Shown here: piece by piece, positions 9,315-18,579 of the stretch | Layout of the letters: each line of letters begins with the position of its first letter | Position numbering within the stretch: the first letter of the stretch is position 1 | Assembly: GCA_023247195.1 (NCBI GenBank) | Contig: JAHFGY010000007.1 | Span: 1 to 39,119, forward strand | Length of the DNA stretch: 39,119 bases | Source of the DNA: Candidatus Omnitrophota bacterium | Lineage (GTDB): Bacteria > Omnitrophota > Gorgyraeia > Aquiviventales > Aquiviventaceae | Direction: 5' to 3' | Program-made: the position numbers and the translations under genes | Notes under the pieces: generated by a model | The model's database searches: none | What the model saw: only the letters and a program-made list of their open reading frames with translations | What the model was told of the DNA's origin: nothing

Positions 9315-10037
9315 ATGCGCACGGGCGTCTTTGCTCACCGCGGGGCCTCGGCCGTGGCTCCTGAAAGCACCGCTTCCGCCATCACCGAAGCGGTCCGCTG
9401 CCGTGCGGATATGATCGAACTGGATGTTCAACTCTCCGCGGACGGACGGCTGGTCATCTTTCATGACGACCGGTTGGACCGCACGACCAACGGCCGCGGA
9501 TTGCTCAGCCGCGCTCCTTACCGGGAATTGGCCCGCTTGGATGCCGGCGCTTGGTTCCATCCTCGATTTGCGGGCCAGCGCATCTTGCTGGCTTCACAGG
9601 TTCTGGCGCTCGTGCCCAAGTCAATCCGCATCAATTTTGAGCTCAAGCGGACGCCGCGGAAGCAGCTCCTGATCGAAACCATCCGCCGGCTTTTGACCCG
9701 CCACCACGCTTGGTCGCGCGTCCTGATCTCCTCATTCGACAAGGATCTCATCCTTCCTTTAAAGGGCACAGCGGCGCGCCTGGCATTGATCACGCGCCAT
9801 CAAGCGGACGCTGGGCTATCACTTGCTATTGAAGCTAAGCTCAATGCATGGCATCCTTTCCATATGTTGCTTAATTCAGCTCGCTTGCAACGCGCGCATG
9901 CCGCGGGTTTGCGCGTGCATGCCTGGACCGTGGACACAGCCGCTCAAGCCGAGAAGCTGATTCGGCTCGGAGTAGACGGTCTCTTTACGAACGACCCGCT
10001 GCGATTGCGCAGCCGGCTGAGGATGAATCGGCCATGA
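9315..10037 (+). CDS. Glycerophosphodiester phosphodiesterase
   Basis: FAHRGASAVAPESTASA, IELDVQLSADGRLVIFHDDRLDRTTNG, INFELK, VDGLFTNDP. Confidence 0.92.
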   Translation: MRTGVFAHRGASAVAPESTASAITEAVRCRADMIELDVQLSADGRLVIFHDDRLDRTTNGRGLLSRAPYRELARLDAGAWFHPRFAGQRILLASQVLALVPKSIRINFELKRTPRKQLLIETIRRLLTRHHAWSRVLISSFDKDLILPLKGTAARLALITRHQADAGLSLAIEAKLNAWHPFHMLLNSARLQRAHAAGLRVHAWTVDTAAQAEKLIRLGVDGLFTNDPLRLRSRLRMNRP

Positions 10038-12265
10038 GTTTGACCGAGTTCCCGAATCCAAAGGACAAGGCCGGCTTACTCCGCCGCATTCCTGTTTTTT
10101 CCTCCTGCACCGACCAGCAGCTTTCGTTGATCGCCGAGCGCACGCGCCTCCTCGAGGTTAAAAAAGGCGAATACGTTTACCGGGAAGGCGAGACCGCGGA
10201 CGCGCTGTACATCGTCGTGTCGGGCCGCATGCGCGTGCTCGCCCGATCCGGTAACCAGGAAGTAACGCTCGCCACGCTGCATAACGACGACTCCTTCGGC
10301 GAGATCTCGCTCCTGACCGGCGAGACCCACTCAGCCAGCATGCAGGCGGTCAATGACACGCTCATTCTGCAATTGGAAAAAGCCGATTTCGACGATGTCA
10401 TCAACCGGATTCCTTCGCTCGTCCTGCACTTGAGCCGGCTGCTTTCCAAGCGACTGCGGCTGCGCGAACGCGACGGCGCTTTTCCTGAGGCAACGATCGT
10501 TTCGGTCTACAGCGCTGCTCCCGAAGTCGGCTGTACTTTGCTGGCCGCGTGCTTGGCTGCGAGCCTTCGCCGGGAAACAGGCAGAGCCACGGTGATCGTT
10601 GATCTCGTGAATGAGGAAGGCGCGGATCCTTTGCTCTACGACGGCGCGACCGCCGTAACCGGCGCCGAGGCTTTGGATCTGCCGGTTGAAATGGCGGCCA
10701 TGTTTCGTCCGCACGTACTCGAGCATCCGCTGGGTTTTCACTTGGTCCCGGCCGGCCACCTGCGGCGCCTGCCGCGCGGAGAAGAGCTTGTCGCTCCGCT
10801 GCTGAGCGCGCTCACCAAACGCTACGGCTATATCCTGCTTGACCTGCCATCCGAGCTCTCGCCCGCGGTTTTCAAATCGCTGACCCAATCGGATCAGATC
10901 TATTTCGTCACTGATCCCGACCCGGACGGCGTCACGCGCACGAAAGCGCTGCTCGAGCGTATGCGCGAAACCGTGTCCGTCGGGCTGGGGCAACCGGTCA
11001 AATTGGTGTTCAACCGCAGACGCGATCCGGATAGCGAGCACCCACCGGAAGCGGCGCTTGGCCTGGCCGACGTCGCAACCCGGCTCGAGCGATTGATCGA
11101 CTACGTATTGCCTCACGTGGATTTCCCCACCCAGGAAGCTTCACGCCAGGACGTACAAGACATGTTGGAGAAGCAAGAATCACTCTATGCGCTCACGGTT
11201 CGCCGCATGGCGCGCGAGCTCAGCGGACGGCTGGTCGGCCTGGCTCTTGGCTCCGGCGCGGCGCTTGGCCTGGCACACATTGGCATTCTCAAAGTCCTTG
11301 AGCGCGAAAAAATCCCAATAGACATGGTGGCAGGAACCAGCATCGGCTCTCTGGTCGGCGGGCTTTGGGCCGCCGGCATCCCGGCCGCCGATCTGGAAAA
11401 GATGGCCATGCGCTTCAAAAGAGGATGGGAATTCCGACAACTTTTTATCTTGGACGTGGGTCCTCCTTTTCCCAGCCTGCTGTTTGGAGCGGCGGTCGGC
11501 GCGCTTCTATACTTTTTTACCGGATTTTGGGTAGCCCTTTTCTTCGGGATTCAGGCAAGTCTCATCGTGGGCCTTTTGCTTGGGCCCTTGGCGGGCGGCC
11601 CGATCCGCGGCGTGAACCTCATGCGCCGCATTGAAGAAGATTTCGGCGGCCGGCGCTTTGAAGACACGCGCATTCCCCTGAGAGTGGTTGCCGCGAACCC
11701 GATTTCGCGCGAGGAAGTGATCTTCGACTCCGGTCCGATCGCGGATGCGGTGCGCGCCTCGGTTTCCATTCCGGGAATCTTCAAGCCGGTCATCCGCAAG
11801 GGCAAGCTCTGCCTCGATGGTGGTATCCTGAATCCCGTACCTGTAAACGTACTCAAGCGCGCTGGCGTTCACCGTGTTATCGCGGTCAATGTTTTTCCGA
11901 CCGGAACCGAACTGGCCCAAACGCTCGAGGAAGCTCGGCTGCGCCGGGAGGAGAAAGACGCTCAACTGGCCACGCGTTCGTTCCTGATTCGTCTTTTTGC
12001 GTGGCTCCGCCAAGAAATTATCCGATCGGTTTCTCCGCTGGTCTTTGACGTGATCATGCGCTCGATGCAGACCATGGAGCACCAGATCGCCGAGGTGGCT
12101 TGCCTCCAGGCTGATTTAACCCTCCGTCCGACCGTGCCCGGTTCGCATTGGCTGGAGTTCTTCCACCCCGAGAAGTTCATTCAAAAGGGAGAAGAAACCG
12201 CGCTGCAACATCTGCCGGAAATCCGCCGCATCGCCGGGGTGCGGGACGTTGACATTTCATCGTGA
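10034..12265 (+). CDS. Cyclic-nucleotide-binding / MinD-like / patatin phospholipase fusion (NTE-like)
   Basis: CNB domain (FSSCTDQQLSLIAERT...FGEISLLTGETHSASMQA), P-loop-like middle (VSVYSAAPEVGCTLLAACLAA), patatin (GLALGSGAALGLAHIGILKVLE, GTSIGSLVGG, DGGILNPVPV) with internal hydrophobic hairpin. Confidence 0.9.
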   Translation: MSLTEFPNPKDKAGLLRRIPVFSSCTDQQLSLIAERTRLLEVKKGEYVYREGETADALYIVVSGRMRVLARSGNQEVTLATLHNDDSFGEISLLTGETHSASMQAVNDTLILQLEKADFDDVINRIPSLVLHLSRLLSKRLRLRERDGAFPEATIVSVYSAAPEVGCTLLAACLAASLRRETGRATVIVDLVNEEGADPLLYDGATAVTGAEALDLPVEMAAMFRPHVLEHPLGFHLVPAGHLRRLPRGEELVAPLLSALTKRYGYILLDLPSELSPAVFKSLTQSDQIYFVTDPDPDGVTRTKALLERMRETVSVGLGQPVKLVFNRRRDPDSEHPPEAALGLADVATRLERLIDYVLPHVDFPTQEASRQDVQDMLEKQESLYALTVRRMARELSGRLVGLALGSGAALGLAHIGILKVLEREKIPIDMVAGTSIGSLVGGLWAAGIPAADLEKMAMRFKRGWEFRQLFILDVGPPFPSLLFGAAVGALLYFFTGFWVALFFGIQASLIVGLLLGPLAGGPIRGVNLMRRIEEDFGGRRFEDTRIPLRVVAANPISREEVIFDSGPIADAVRASVSIPGIFKPVIRKGKLCLDGGILNPVPVNVLKRAGVHRVIAVNVFPTGTELAQTLEEARLRREEKDAQLATRSFLIRLFAWLRQEIIRSVSPLVFDVIMRSMQTMEHQIAEVACLQADLTLRPTVPGSHWLEFFHPEKFIQKGEETALQHLPEIRRIAGVRDVDISS

Positions 12266-12288
12266 CGTCAGTACGATGAAGTTTCATC
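12256..12288 (+). promoter_or_regulatory. Three-arm inverted repeat upstream of thiolase, possible operator or RNA switch
   Basis: TTCATCGT (12256-12263), 9 nt, ACGATGAA (12273-12280), GT, TTCATC (12283-12288), ATG at 12289; contains TGACGTCA (12263-12270). Confidence 0.4.
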
Positions 12289-13482
12289 ATGCTGAGTGAC
12301 ATTGTCATTGTCGACGGCGTCCGAACGCCTCAAGGTATTTTCGGCGGCGCGCTGCGCCAAATGACCGCGCAGGATCTCGGCGAGACCGCGGTTCGCGCGC
12401 TGCTGGCCCGCACCAACCTCAAACCCTCTGAAATTGGCGAAACCATCCTCGGATGCGTCGGGCAGGGATCCGACGCCCCGAATATCGCGCGTGTCGTGGC
12501 GCTTCGCGCGGGCGTTCCCATGCAGGTTCCGGCATTCACGGTTCAACGCAATTGCGCATCCGGCTTGCAAGCCATTGTGAGTGCGTACCAAAATATCCGG
12601 TGCGGCGATCGCGATATCCAGATCGCGGGCGGCACGGAGTGCATGAGCGCCGCGCCTTATGTCAGCCGGGATTTGCGCTGGGGCAAGCGGCTGCGCCATT
12701 CGGAAATGATTGACTCGGTCTGGGAAGGCCTCACAGACCCGGTCTGCGGCCAAGTCATGGGACGCACCGCCGAGAATTTGGTTGAAGAATTCGGCCTCAC
12801 CCGCGCGGACCAAGACCGCTTCGCGATTCTTTCTCACCAGCGGGCTTTCCGCGCGACGCGCGAGGGTCGCTTCAAAGACGAGCTGACGCCGATCATGATC
12901 CCCAAGCGCGCCATGGGAAAGGACCTGCCGCCTGAGCCCTTCACGCAAGACGAGGGCATCAACCCCGCGCTCAATGAGCAAATGTTGACCCAGTACCCGG
13001 CCGTATTTAAGGAAGGCGGCACGGTTACTCCTGGCAACGCCTGCTTCAACGCCGATGGCGCCGCGGCGGTGCTTGTCATGTCCGCCGATCAAGCCACCGC
13101 GCTTGGCTACACCCCGCTTGCCGCGATCCGCGCGTACGCGTTCGCGGGCCTTGAGCCGCAGCGCATGGGCCTGGGCCCGACGCTCGCGATCCCTTCCGCT
13201 CTCAAGAAAGCAGGCCTATCACTCAAGGATGTCGGGCTGTTTGAGATCAATGAAGCGTTCGCCGCCACCTACCTTGCCTGCGAAAAAGTGCTCGGCAACA
13301 ACCGGGACATCACCAATGTCAATGGAGGCGCTATTGCCTTGGGACACCCGGTCGGCGCCAGCGGCTGCCGCATCGTCGTCACGCTGCTTCATGAAATGAA
13401 GCGCCGCAAGATCGGCATCGGCGTCGCATCCGCCTGCGTCGGCGGAGGCCAGGGCGCCGCGATCGTGTTGGAGCAGGTTTAA
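12289..13482 (+). CDS. Acetyl-CoA acyltransferase (thiolase)
   Basis: VQRNCASGLQAI, NVNGGAIALGHPVGASGCRI, ASACVGGGQGAAIV. Confidence 0.95.
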   Translation: MLSDIVIVDGVRTPQGIFGGALRQMTAQDLGETAVRALLARTNLKPSEIGETILGCVGQGSDAPNIARVVALRAGVPMQVPAFTVQRNCASGLQAIVSAYQNIRCGDRDIQIAGGTECMSAAPYVSRDLRWGKRLRHSEMIDSVWEGLTDPVCGQVMGRTAENLVEEFGLTRADQDRFAILSHQRAFRATREGRFKDELTPIMIPKRAMGKDLPPEPFTQDEGINPALNEQMLTQYPAVFKEGGTVTPGNACFNADGAAAVLVMSADQATALGYTPLAAIRAYAFAGLEPQRMGLGPTLAIPSALKKAGLSLKDVGLFEINEAFAATYLACEKVLGNNRDITNVNGGAIALGHPVGASGCRIVVTLLHEMKRRKIGIGVASACVGGGQGAAIVLEQV

Positions 13483-14709
13483 ATGTATATCTACAAGGCG
13501 GCCGTTGTCGGCGCCGGCACCATGGGCGCGGAAATCGCGCAAACCATCAGCTTCAGCGGCATCCCGGTGCTGCTTAAAGACGTTGACCGAGCGCGCGTCG
13601 AGCAGGGCTTGGCTACTGTCCGCAAAATTTATCAGCGCCGCGTTGACCGCGGAAAAATGACTGTCGATGAGATGGAGTCCAAGCTCACGATGGTGCAGGG
13701 AGCGACCGATTACAGCGGTTTCAAAGATGTGGACCTCGTTGTGGAGGCCGTGCCTGAGAAACTCGCGCTGAAGCAGCAAATTTTCCGCGAACTGGACGAG
13801 GCGCTTCCGCAGAACGCTATTCTTGCTTCGAACACATCCTCCTTATCGATCTCCGCGCTCGGCGGCGCAACCAAGCGGCCGCATCAAGTGGTTGGCATGC
13901 ATTTCTTTTATCCCGCGCACATCATGAAATTGGTTGAGGTCATCCCTGGGCTTGAAACATCCGAGGAAGTCGTTGCCGATACCATCGCTTTTTCCGAAAG
14001 CCTGCGCAAGCTGCCGATCCGCGTCAACGAATGCGCCGGATTCCTGGTGAATCGGATCTTGATGCCGTACCTGAACGAGGCGGCGTTTTGCCTTCAAGAG
14101 GGAGCCGCGTCGCTTCGCGAGATCGACGATGCCATGGTCTCTTTCGGCTTTCCCATGGGACCGTTCACGCTCGTCGACAACCTCGGCTTTGACGTATGCG
14201 CCGAAGTGGTAAAAATTTTGATGGATGCTTTCGGCGGCCGCATGGCGCCTGCGCCGATTTGGGCGCGCATGGCTGAATTGAAACGCCTGGGCGTAAAGTC
14301 AGGCGCGGGCTTCTATCAATACGGCGACCGCAGCGGCCAGCCCGACCCGGATCTGGACAAAGTCCTCGCGTCGTTCAAGGCAACAGCCAACAAGAAGCCG
14401 ACTCCTTTTTCCGTGCACCGGCTGGTGCTTCCCATGATCAACGAAGCGATCCGCTGCCTGGAAGAGCATGTTTGCACCGCAGCCGACGTGGATCTCGCGG
14501 TGATCGCCGGGCTTGGTTTTCCCCAAGCAAAGGGCGGGATCTTGCATTACGCCGATGAAGTCGGTTTGCCGAAAGTTCTCTCGGAATTAGAAGGGCTTGT
14601 TCAAATACACGGCGAGCGTTTCTGGCCGTCGCCGCTGCTCAAGCGCAAGATAGCCGCCGGCCATGCGGGCGTGTCCGCTAAAAAGGGATTTTTCGACTAC
14701 ACCAGTTAG
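13483..14709 (+). CDS. 3-hydroxyacyl-CoA dehydrogenase
   Basis: AAVVGAGTMGAEIAQ, ASNTSSLSISAL, GMHFFYPAHIMKLVEVI, GFLVNRIL. Confidence 0.94.
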   Translation: MYIYKAAVVGAGTMGAEIAQTISFSGIPVLLKDVDRARVEQGLATVRKIYQRRVDRGKMTVDEMESKLTMVQGATDYSGFKDVDLVVEAVPEKLALKQQIFRELDEALPQNAILASNTSSLSISALGGATKRPHQVVGMHFFYPAHIMKLVEVIPGLETSEEVVADTIAFSESLRKLPIRVNECAGFLVNRILMPYLNEAAFCLQEGAASLREIDDAMVSFGFPMGPFTLVDNLGFDVCAEVVKILMDAFGGRMAPAPIWARMAELKRLGVKSGAGFYQYGDRSGQPDPDLDKVLASFKATANKKPTPFSVHRLVLPMINEAIRCLEEHVCTAADVDLAVIAGLGFPQAKGGILHYADEVGLPKVLSELEGLVQIHGERFWPSPLLKRKIAAGHAGVSAKKGFFDYTS

Positions 14710-14718
14710 GAGAGGCGC

Positions 14719-15510
14719 ATGCCGCTGACGTCCGGGGAGCATGTCAAAGTCACGGTTGAAGACCGTATCGCTATTGTCACGATCGATCATCGTCCCGTAA
14801 ATGCCCTGAATCGCAAAACGATTGAAGAGCTCAAGCGCGGCGCGGAGGAATGGCGCCAGGATCCGGCTGTGAAAGTGGTAATCCTAACAGGCGCTGGCTC
14901 GCTCGCCTTTGTCGCCGGCGCGGACATCAAGGAAGTGTCTGAGCTCAAATCCTCGGCAGATGCAAAAGCCATGGCCTCGCTGGGCCAGCAGGTTTTTCTC
15001 GCGATCCAGCGCCTCGGCAAACCCGTGATCGCGGCTATCAACGGCGTATGCCTCGGCGGCGGCTGCGAATTAGCCATGGCCTGCCACCTTCGGATCAGCG
15101 GCGATCGCGCGCGCTTCGGCCAACCGGAGATCGGCCTGGGCATTATCCCGGGTTGGGGCGGCACCCAGCGCTTGCCGCGCCTTATCGGCAAAACAAAAGC
15201 CATGGAATGGATCCTGACCGGCGATGTTTACTCCGCTCAGGAAGCGCTTCGCCTCGGTCTTGTGAATCAAGTGGTCCCGCAGGACCAAGTGCTCAAGGCC
15301 GCTAAAGACCTTGCCCGCAAACTGGCAGGTAAGAGCGCGGTGGCGCTCAGCCAATGTCTGCGCGCTATAGAGGAAGGCCTCGAACTGCCGCTTGAAGCCG
15401 GTCTTGCCAAAGAAGCGGACGCTTTTTCGAACGTTGCCAACAGCGAAGACAGCCGGGAGGGGGTTCGGGCGTTCGTTGAAAAACGCCAACCTAAATTCGC
15501 CGATCGCTGA
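14719..15510 (+). CDS. Enoyl-CoA hydratase/isomerase (crotonase) family
   Basis: AGADIKEV, GGGCELAMACHLRI, QPEIGLGIIPGWGGTQRLPRLIG. Confidence 0.94.
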   Translation: MPLTSGEHVKVTVEDRIAIVTIDHRPVNALNRKTIEELKRGAEEWRQDPAVKVVILTGAGSLAFVAGADIKEVSELKSSADAKAMASLGQQVFLAIQRLGKPVIAAINGVCLGGGCELAMACHLRISGDRARFGQPEIGLGIIPGWGGTQRLPRLIGKTKAMEWILTGDVYSAQEALRLGLVNQVVPQDQVLKAAKDLARKLAGKSAVALSQCLRAIEEGLELPLEAGLAKEADAFSNVANSEDSREGVRAFVEKRQPKFADR

Positions 15511-17356
15511 CTTTCACCCGCTGATAGGCAAGGGGTCGCCCGAGGCTTTGGAAATCACCGAAGCCGCTCGCGAAACCGAGTGGCATTACCCGAGTTTTGT
15601 GGCCGATCTCTTTCTCGGGAAGCTCCGTACAGACTTGCTTCTGCCTTTCCCCGAACAATCGCCCGCCGACCGCGAGATCGGTGACGCCTTCCTTAAAAGC
15701 CTTGAAGCGTTTCTCAAGGCTCATGTCGACCCGGATGAAATCGACCGCACCGGCCAGATCCCGCCGGAAACCCTCGCTGGCCTTGCGCGCCTCGGTTGCT
15801 TCGGCATGAAGATCCCCAAAGAATATGGGGGATTGGGTTTCTCCCAAACCAACTACAGCCGCGCGATCCAGCTCATCGGCAGCTACTGCGGCTCGACCAC
15901 GGTCTGGCTAAGCGCTCACCAGAGCATCGGCGCCCCGCAGCCTCTGATGCTTTTCGGCACTGAGGAACAGAAGCGACGGTACCTGCCAAAACTCGCGCAG
16001 GGCACGATTTCCGCCTTTGCGCTCACCGAGCTGGACGCCGGGTCAGACCCGGCCGGAATGTCGACCACCGCCGTACCGGTCGACAACGGCGAAGCCTACG
16101 TGATCAACGGGCAAAAACTCTGGTGCACGAACGGCCCTGTGGCCGAAGTGCTGATCGTCATGGCGCGCACGCCGTCGCTGACCGTAGGCGGCCGAGAGAA
16201 AAAACAGATCACGGCGTTTCTAGTCGAGCGTTCCGCGCCGGGATTCGAAGTCGTGCATCGCTGCGACTTCATGGGGCTTAAGGGCATTCAAAACGGTGTG
16301 ATCCGCTTTACGAACGTCCGCGTGCCCAAGCAGAACATTGTTTGGGGCTTGGGCATGGGGCTAAAGCTTGCGCTCACCACCCTGAATGCCGGACGCATCG
16401 CGATTCCCGCGGCCAGTGTGGGCACCGCCAAACGCTGTTTGCAGATCGTGCGCGGCTGGGCCAATGAGCGCAAGCAATGGGGCGGCCCGATCGGCACCCA
16501 TGAGGCTGTCTCCTCTAAGATCAGCCGCATGGCCGCGGAAACGTTTGCCATGGAAGCCATGGTTGAGCTGACATCCGAACTGGTCGGCCGCAAAACCATC
16601 GACATCCGCCTGGAAGCCGCCATGGCCAAGCTCTATTGCTCCGAGCTCTGCTGGCGCATCGTGGACGACACGGTGCAGATCCGCGGCGGCCGAGGCTATG
16701 AAACAGCTAACTCTCTGCGGGGCAGAGGAGAGGCTCCGATTCCGGTGGAACGCATGCTGCGCGACTCCCGCATCAACCTGATCATTGAAGGCACATCTGA
16801 AATCATGCACCTTTTTATCGCTCGCGAAGCTCTGGACGCCCACATGCGGCGGCTGAACCGCTTGCTGGACCCGCGGCTGTCGATTCCGAAGCGTGCAAGC
16901 GCTTTGCTCAAGATGGGCTGGCACTACGCGCGGTGGTACCCCAGGCTGTACCTGCCTTCCTTTGGTCTGAGTGTTCCGGGAAACCTGCATGCTACCCTGC
17001 GCTCTCACCTGCGTTTTGCGCAGCGCACAAGCCGCCGATTGGCGCGCAAACTGTTCCATGGCGCCATGCGCCACCAAGCCAAGCTGGCTTATCGCCAGCA
17101 ATTGCTCAGCCGGCTTGTGGACGTCGGCGCCGAACTATTCGCCATCAGCGCGGTCTGCGCCCGCGCGCAGTCCTATCAACAAGGCGACACCTATCCACAG
17201 GCGCTTGAGCTTGCCGACTTTTTCTGCCGCCAATCGCGCAGAAAGATAGCCGGCCTCTTCCGCCAGCTTGAAGACAATGACGATCGCTTCTCAACCCGGC
17301 TCGCCAAAGCCGTGCTGGCCGGAGAAGCCCGCTGGCTGGAGCGCGGCATTTTATAA
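15476..17356 (+). CDS. Acyl-CoA dehydrogenase with C-terminal extension
   Basis: FALTELDAGSDPAG, GLKGIQNGVIRFTNVRVP, RGGRGYE, IIEGTSEIMHLFIAREAL; probable TTG start at 15476 after GGGAGGGGG, inside the crotonase 3' end. Confidence 0.92.
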   Translation: MKNANLNSPIADFHPLIGKGSPEALEITEAARETEWHYPSFVADLFLGKLRTDLLLPFPEQSPADREIGDAFLKSLEAFLKAHVDPDEIDRTGQIPPETLAGLARLGCFGMKIPKEYGGLGFSQTNYSRAIQLIGSYCGSTTVWLSAHQSIGAPQPLMLFGTEEQKRRYLPKLAQGTISAFALTELDAGSDPAGMSTTAVPVDNGEAYVINGQKLWCTNGPVAEVLIVMARTPSLTVGGREKKQITAFLVERSAPGFEVVHRCDFMGLKGIQNGVIRFTNVRVPKQNIVWGLGMGLKLALTTLNAGRIAIPAASVGTAKRCLQIVRGWANERKQWGGPIGTHEAVSSKISRMAAETFAMEAMVELTSELVGRKTIDIRLEAAMAKLYCSELCWRIVDDTVQIRGGRGYETANSLRGRGEAPIPVERMLRDSRINLIIEGTSEIMHLFIAREALDAHMRRLNRLLDPRLSIPKRASALLKMGWHYARWYPRLYLPSFGLSVPGNLHATLRSHLRFAQRTSRRLARKLFHGAMRHQAKLAYRQQLLSRLVDVGAELFAISAVCARAQSYQQGDTYPQALELADFFCRQSRRKIAGLFRQLEDNDDRFSTRLAKAVLAGEARWLERGIL

Positions 17357-17406
17357 AGTTGCATTTCTGACCCGCTGTCAGGCATTATCATAGGAAGTTA
17401 ACAATT

Positions 17407-17808
17407 ATGGATAAACAGGTTACAGCAGGTAAGAAAATCCTGGTTGTCGATGATGATCAGGCCATGTTGCTCTCGGTTGAGCAGCGCCTCAAGAGCTGGG
17501 GGCTGACCGTCTTCACCTCTTCTACCGGAGAAGACGCGTTGCGCCTTGCCAAGGAGCACGTGCCGCACTTGATTCTTTTGGACATCATGCTTCCCCGGAT
17601 GAAGGGCAGGGAGGTCTGCGACAAGCTCAAAGCTGATCCATCGACCAAGGCCATCCCGGTTATCTTTTTGACCGCTCTTGGCCTTGCGGACCATATCCGT
17701 GCCGGCATGAATCTCGGAGCCGATGATTACTTGGTCAAACCGTTCGATCCCGAAAGCCTGAAAGAGCGCATCGAGGTCTGCCTGATGCGCCAAGGACCCG
17801 CAAAGTAA
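17407..17808 (+). CDS. Response regulator, receiver domain only
   Basis: ILVVDDDQ, LILLDIMLPRMKG, IFLTA, DDYLVKPFD. Confidence 0.92.
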   Translation: MDKQVTAGKKILVVDDDQAMLLSVEQRLKSWGLTVFTSSTGEDALRLAKEHVPHLILLDIMLPRMKGREVCDKLKADPSTKAIPVIFLTALGLADHIRAGMNLGADDYLVKPFDPESLKERIEVCLMRQGPAK

Positions 17809-17824
17809 GCAAGGAGAGCCGCCT

Positions 17825-18199
17825 ATGTCCAAGCGAAAGATTCTCATCGTTGACGATGAAGTCGGATTCACTCGGCTGCTCAAGCTTAATCTCGAAAGCA
17901 CAGGCCAGTTCGAAGTGCGCATCGAGAACAGCGGCTCAAAGGGCTATTCCGTGGCCAAAGAATTCCAGCCCGACTTGATTTTTCTGGATGTGATCATGCC
18001 TGACCGAGACGGCGGGGAAGTAGCCGCCGAGCTCTCTTCGGATCCTAAGATGCAGCGAACGCCCATTATCTTTCTAACGGCTGTCGTATCCAAGGAAGAA
18101 GCCGATGCCCGCAACGGCATCATCGGCAGCTACCCGTTCCTCGCAAAACCCGTCAGCGTTGAAACCGTTCGCGAGTGTATCCAAAAGTACCTGGCATAA
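17825..18199 (+). CDS. Response regulator, receiver domain only
   Basis: ILIVDDEVGFTRLLKLNLE, LIFLDVIMPDRDG, IFLTA, PFLAKPV. Confidence 0.92.
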   Translation: MSKRKILIVDDEVGFTRLLKLNLESTGQFEVRIENSGSKGYSVAKEFQPDLIFLDVIMPDRDGGEVAAELSSDPKMQRTPIIFLTAVVSKEEADARNGIIGSYPFLAKPVSVETVRECIQKYLA

Positions 18200-18209
18200 G
18201 GACCCGCAG

Positions 18210-18575
18210 ATGCGCACAAAAACTATCCTGCTCGTCGATGATGAGGTCGATTTCAGCCGGCTGCTCAAGCTCAACATCGAAGACAGCAAAGAATACAAAG
18301 CCCTCACCGCGAACGACTGGCAAACCGCGCTTGCGCTCGTTGAGCAGCACCACCCGGATTTGGTTCTCCTGGACATGATGATGCCCGGGATGACCGGGAT
18401 CGAGCTTCTCGGCCGCATCAAGAAACTGGCTCCGGAAATTCCGGTTGCGATGATCACCGCTGTTTGGAACGAACAAGAAGCCAAGCGGGCCTTTGATGCC
18501 GGCGCCTATGAATACATCACGAAGCCTGTGGACTTCGAGTACCTGCGCACAGCGCTGCTGGTGAAGCTGCTTTAG
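18210..18575 (+). CDS. Response regulator, receiver domain only
   Basis: ILLVDDEVDFSRLLKLNIE, LVLLDMMMPGMTG, ITA, YEYITKPVD; ATG at 18210. Confidence 0.92.
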   Translation: MRTKTILLVDDEVDFSRLLKLNIEDSKEYKALTANDWQTALALVEQHHPDLVLLDMMMPGMTGIELLGRIKKLAPEIPVAMITAVWNEQEAKRAFDAGAYEYITKPVDFEYLRTALLVKLL

Positions 18576-18579
18576 CCGC

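Noticed and set aside
10331-11116. 261-aa antisense ORF opposite the patatin fusion
   Set aside because: Same antisense GC artefact, no domain signal
12289-15510. Separate HBDH and crotonase as a split FadB/FadJ
   Set aside because: Separate genes for these activities are common in bacteria; not notable by itself
17357-17406. Possible promoter and CTGAC-N5-GTCAG dyad before the first REC gene
   Set aside because: No hexamer pair at good spacing and only a 5-bp stem; too weak to report
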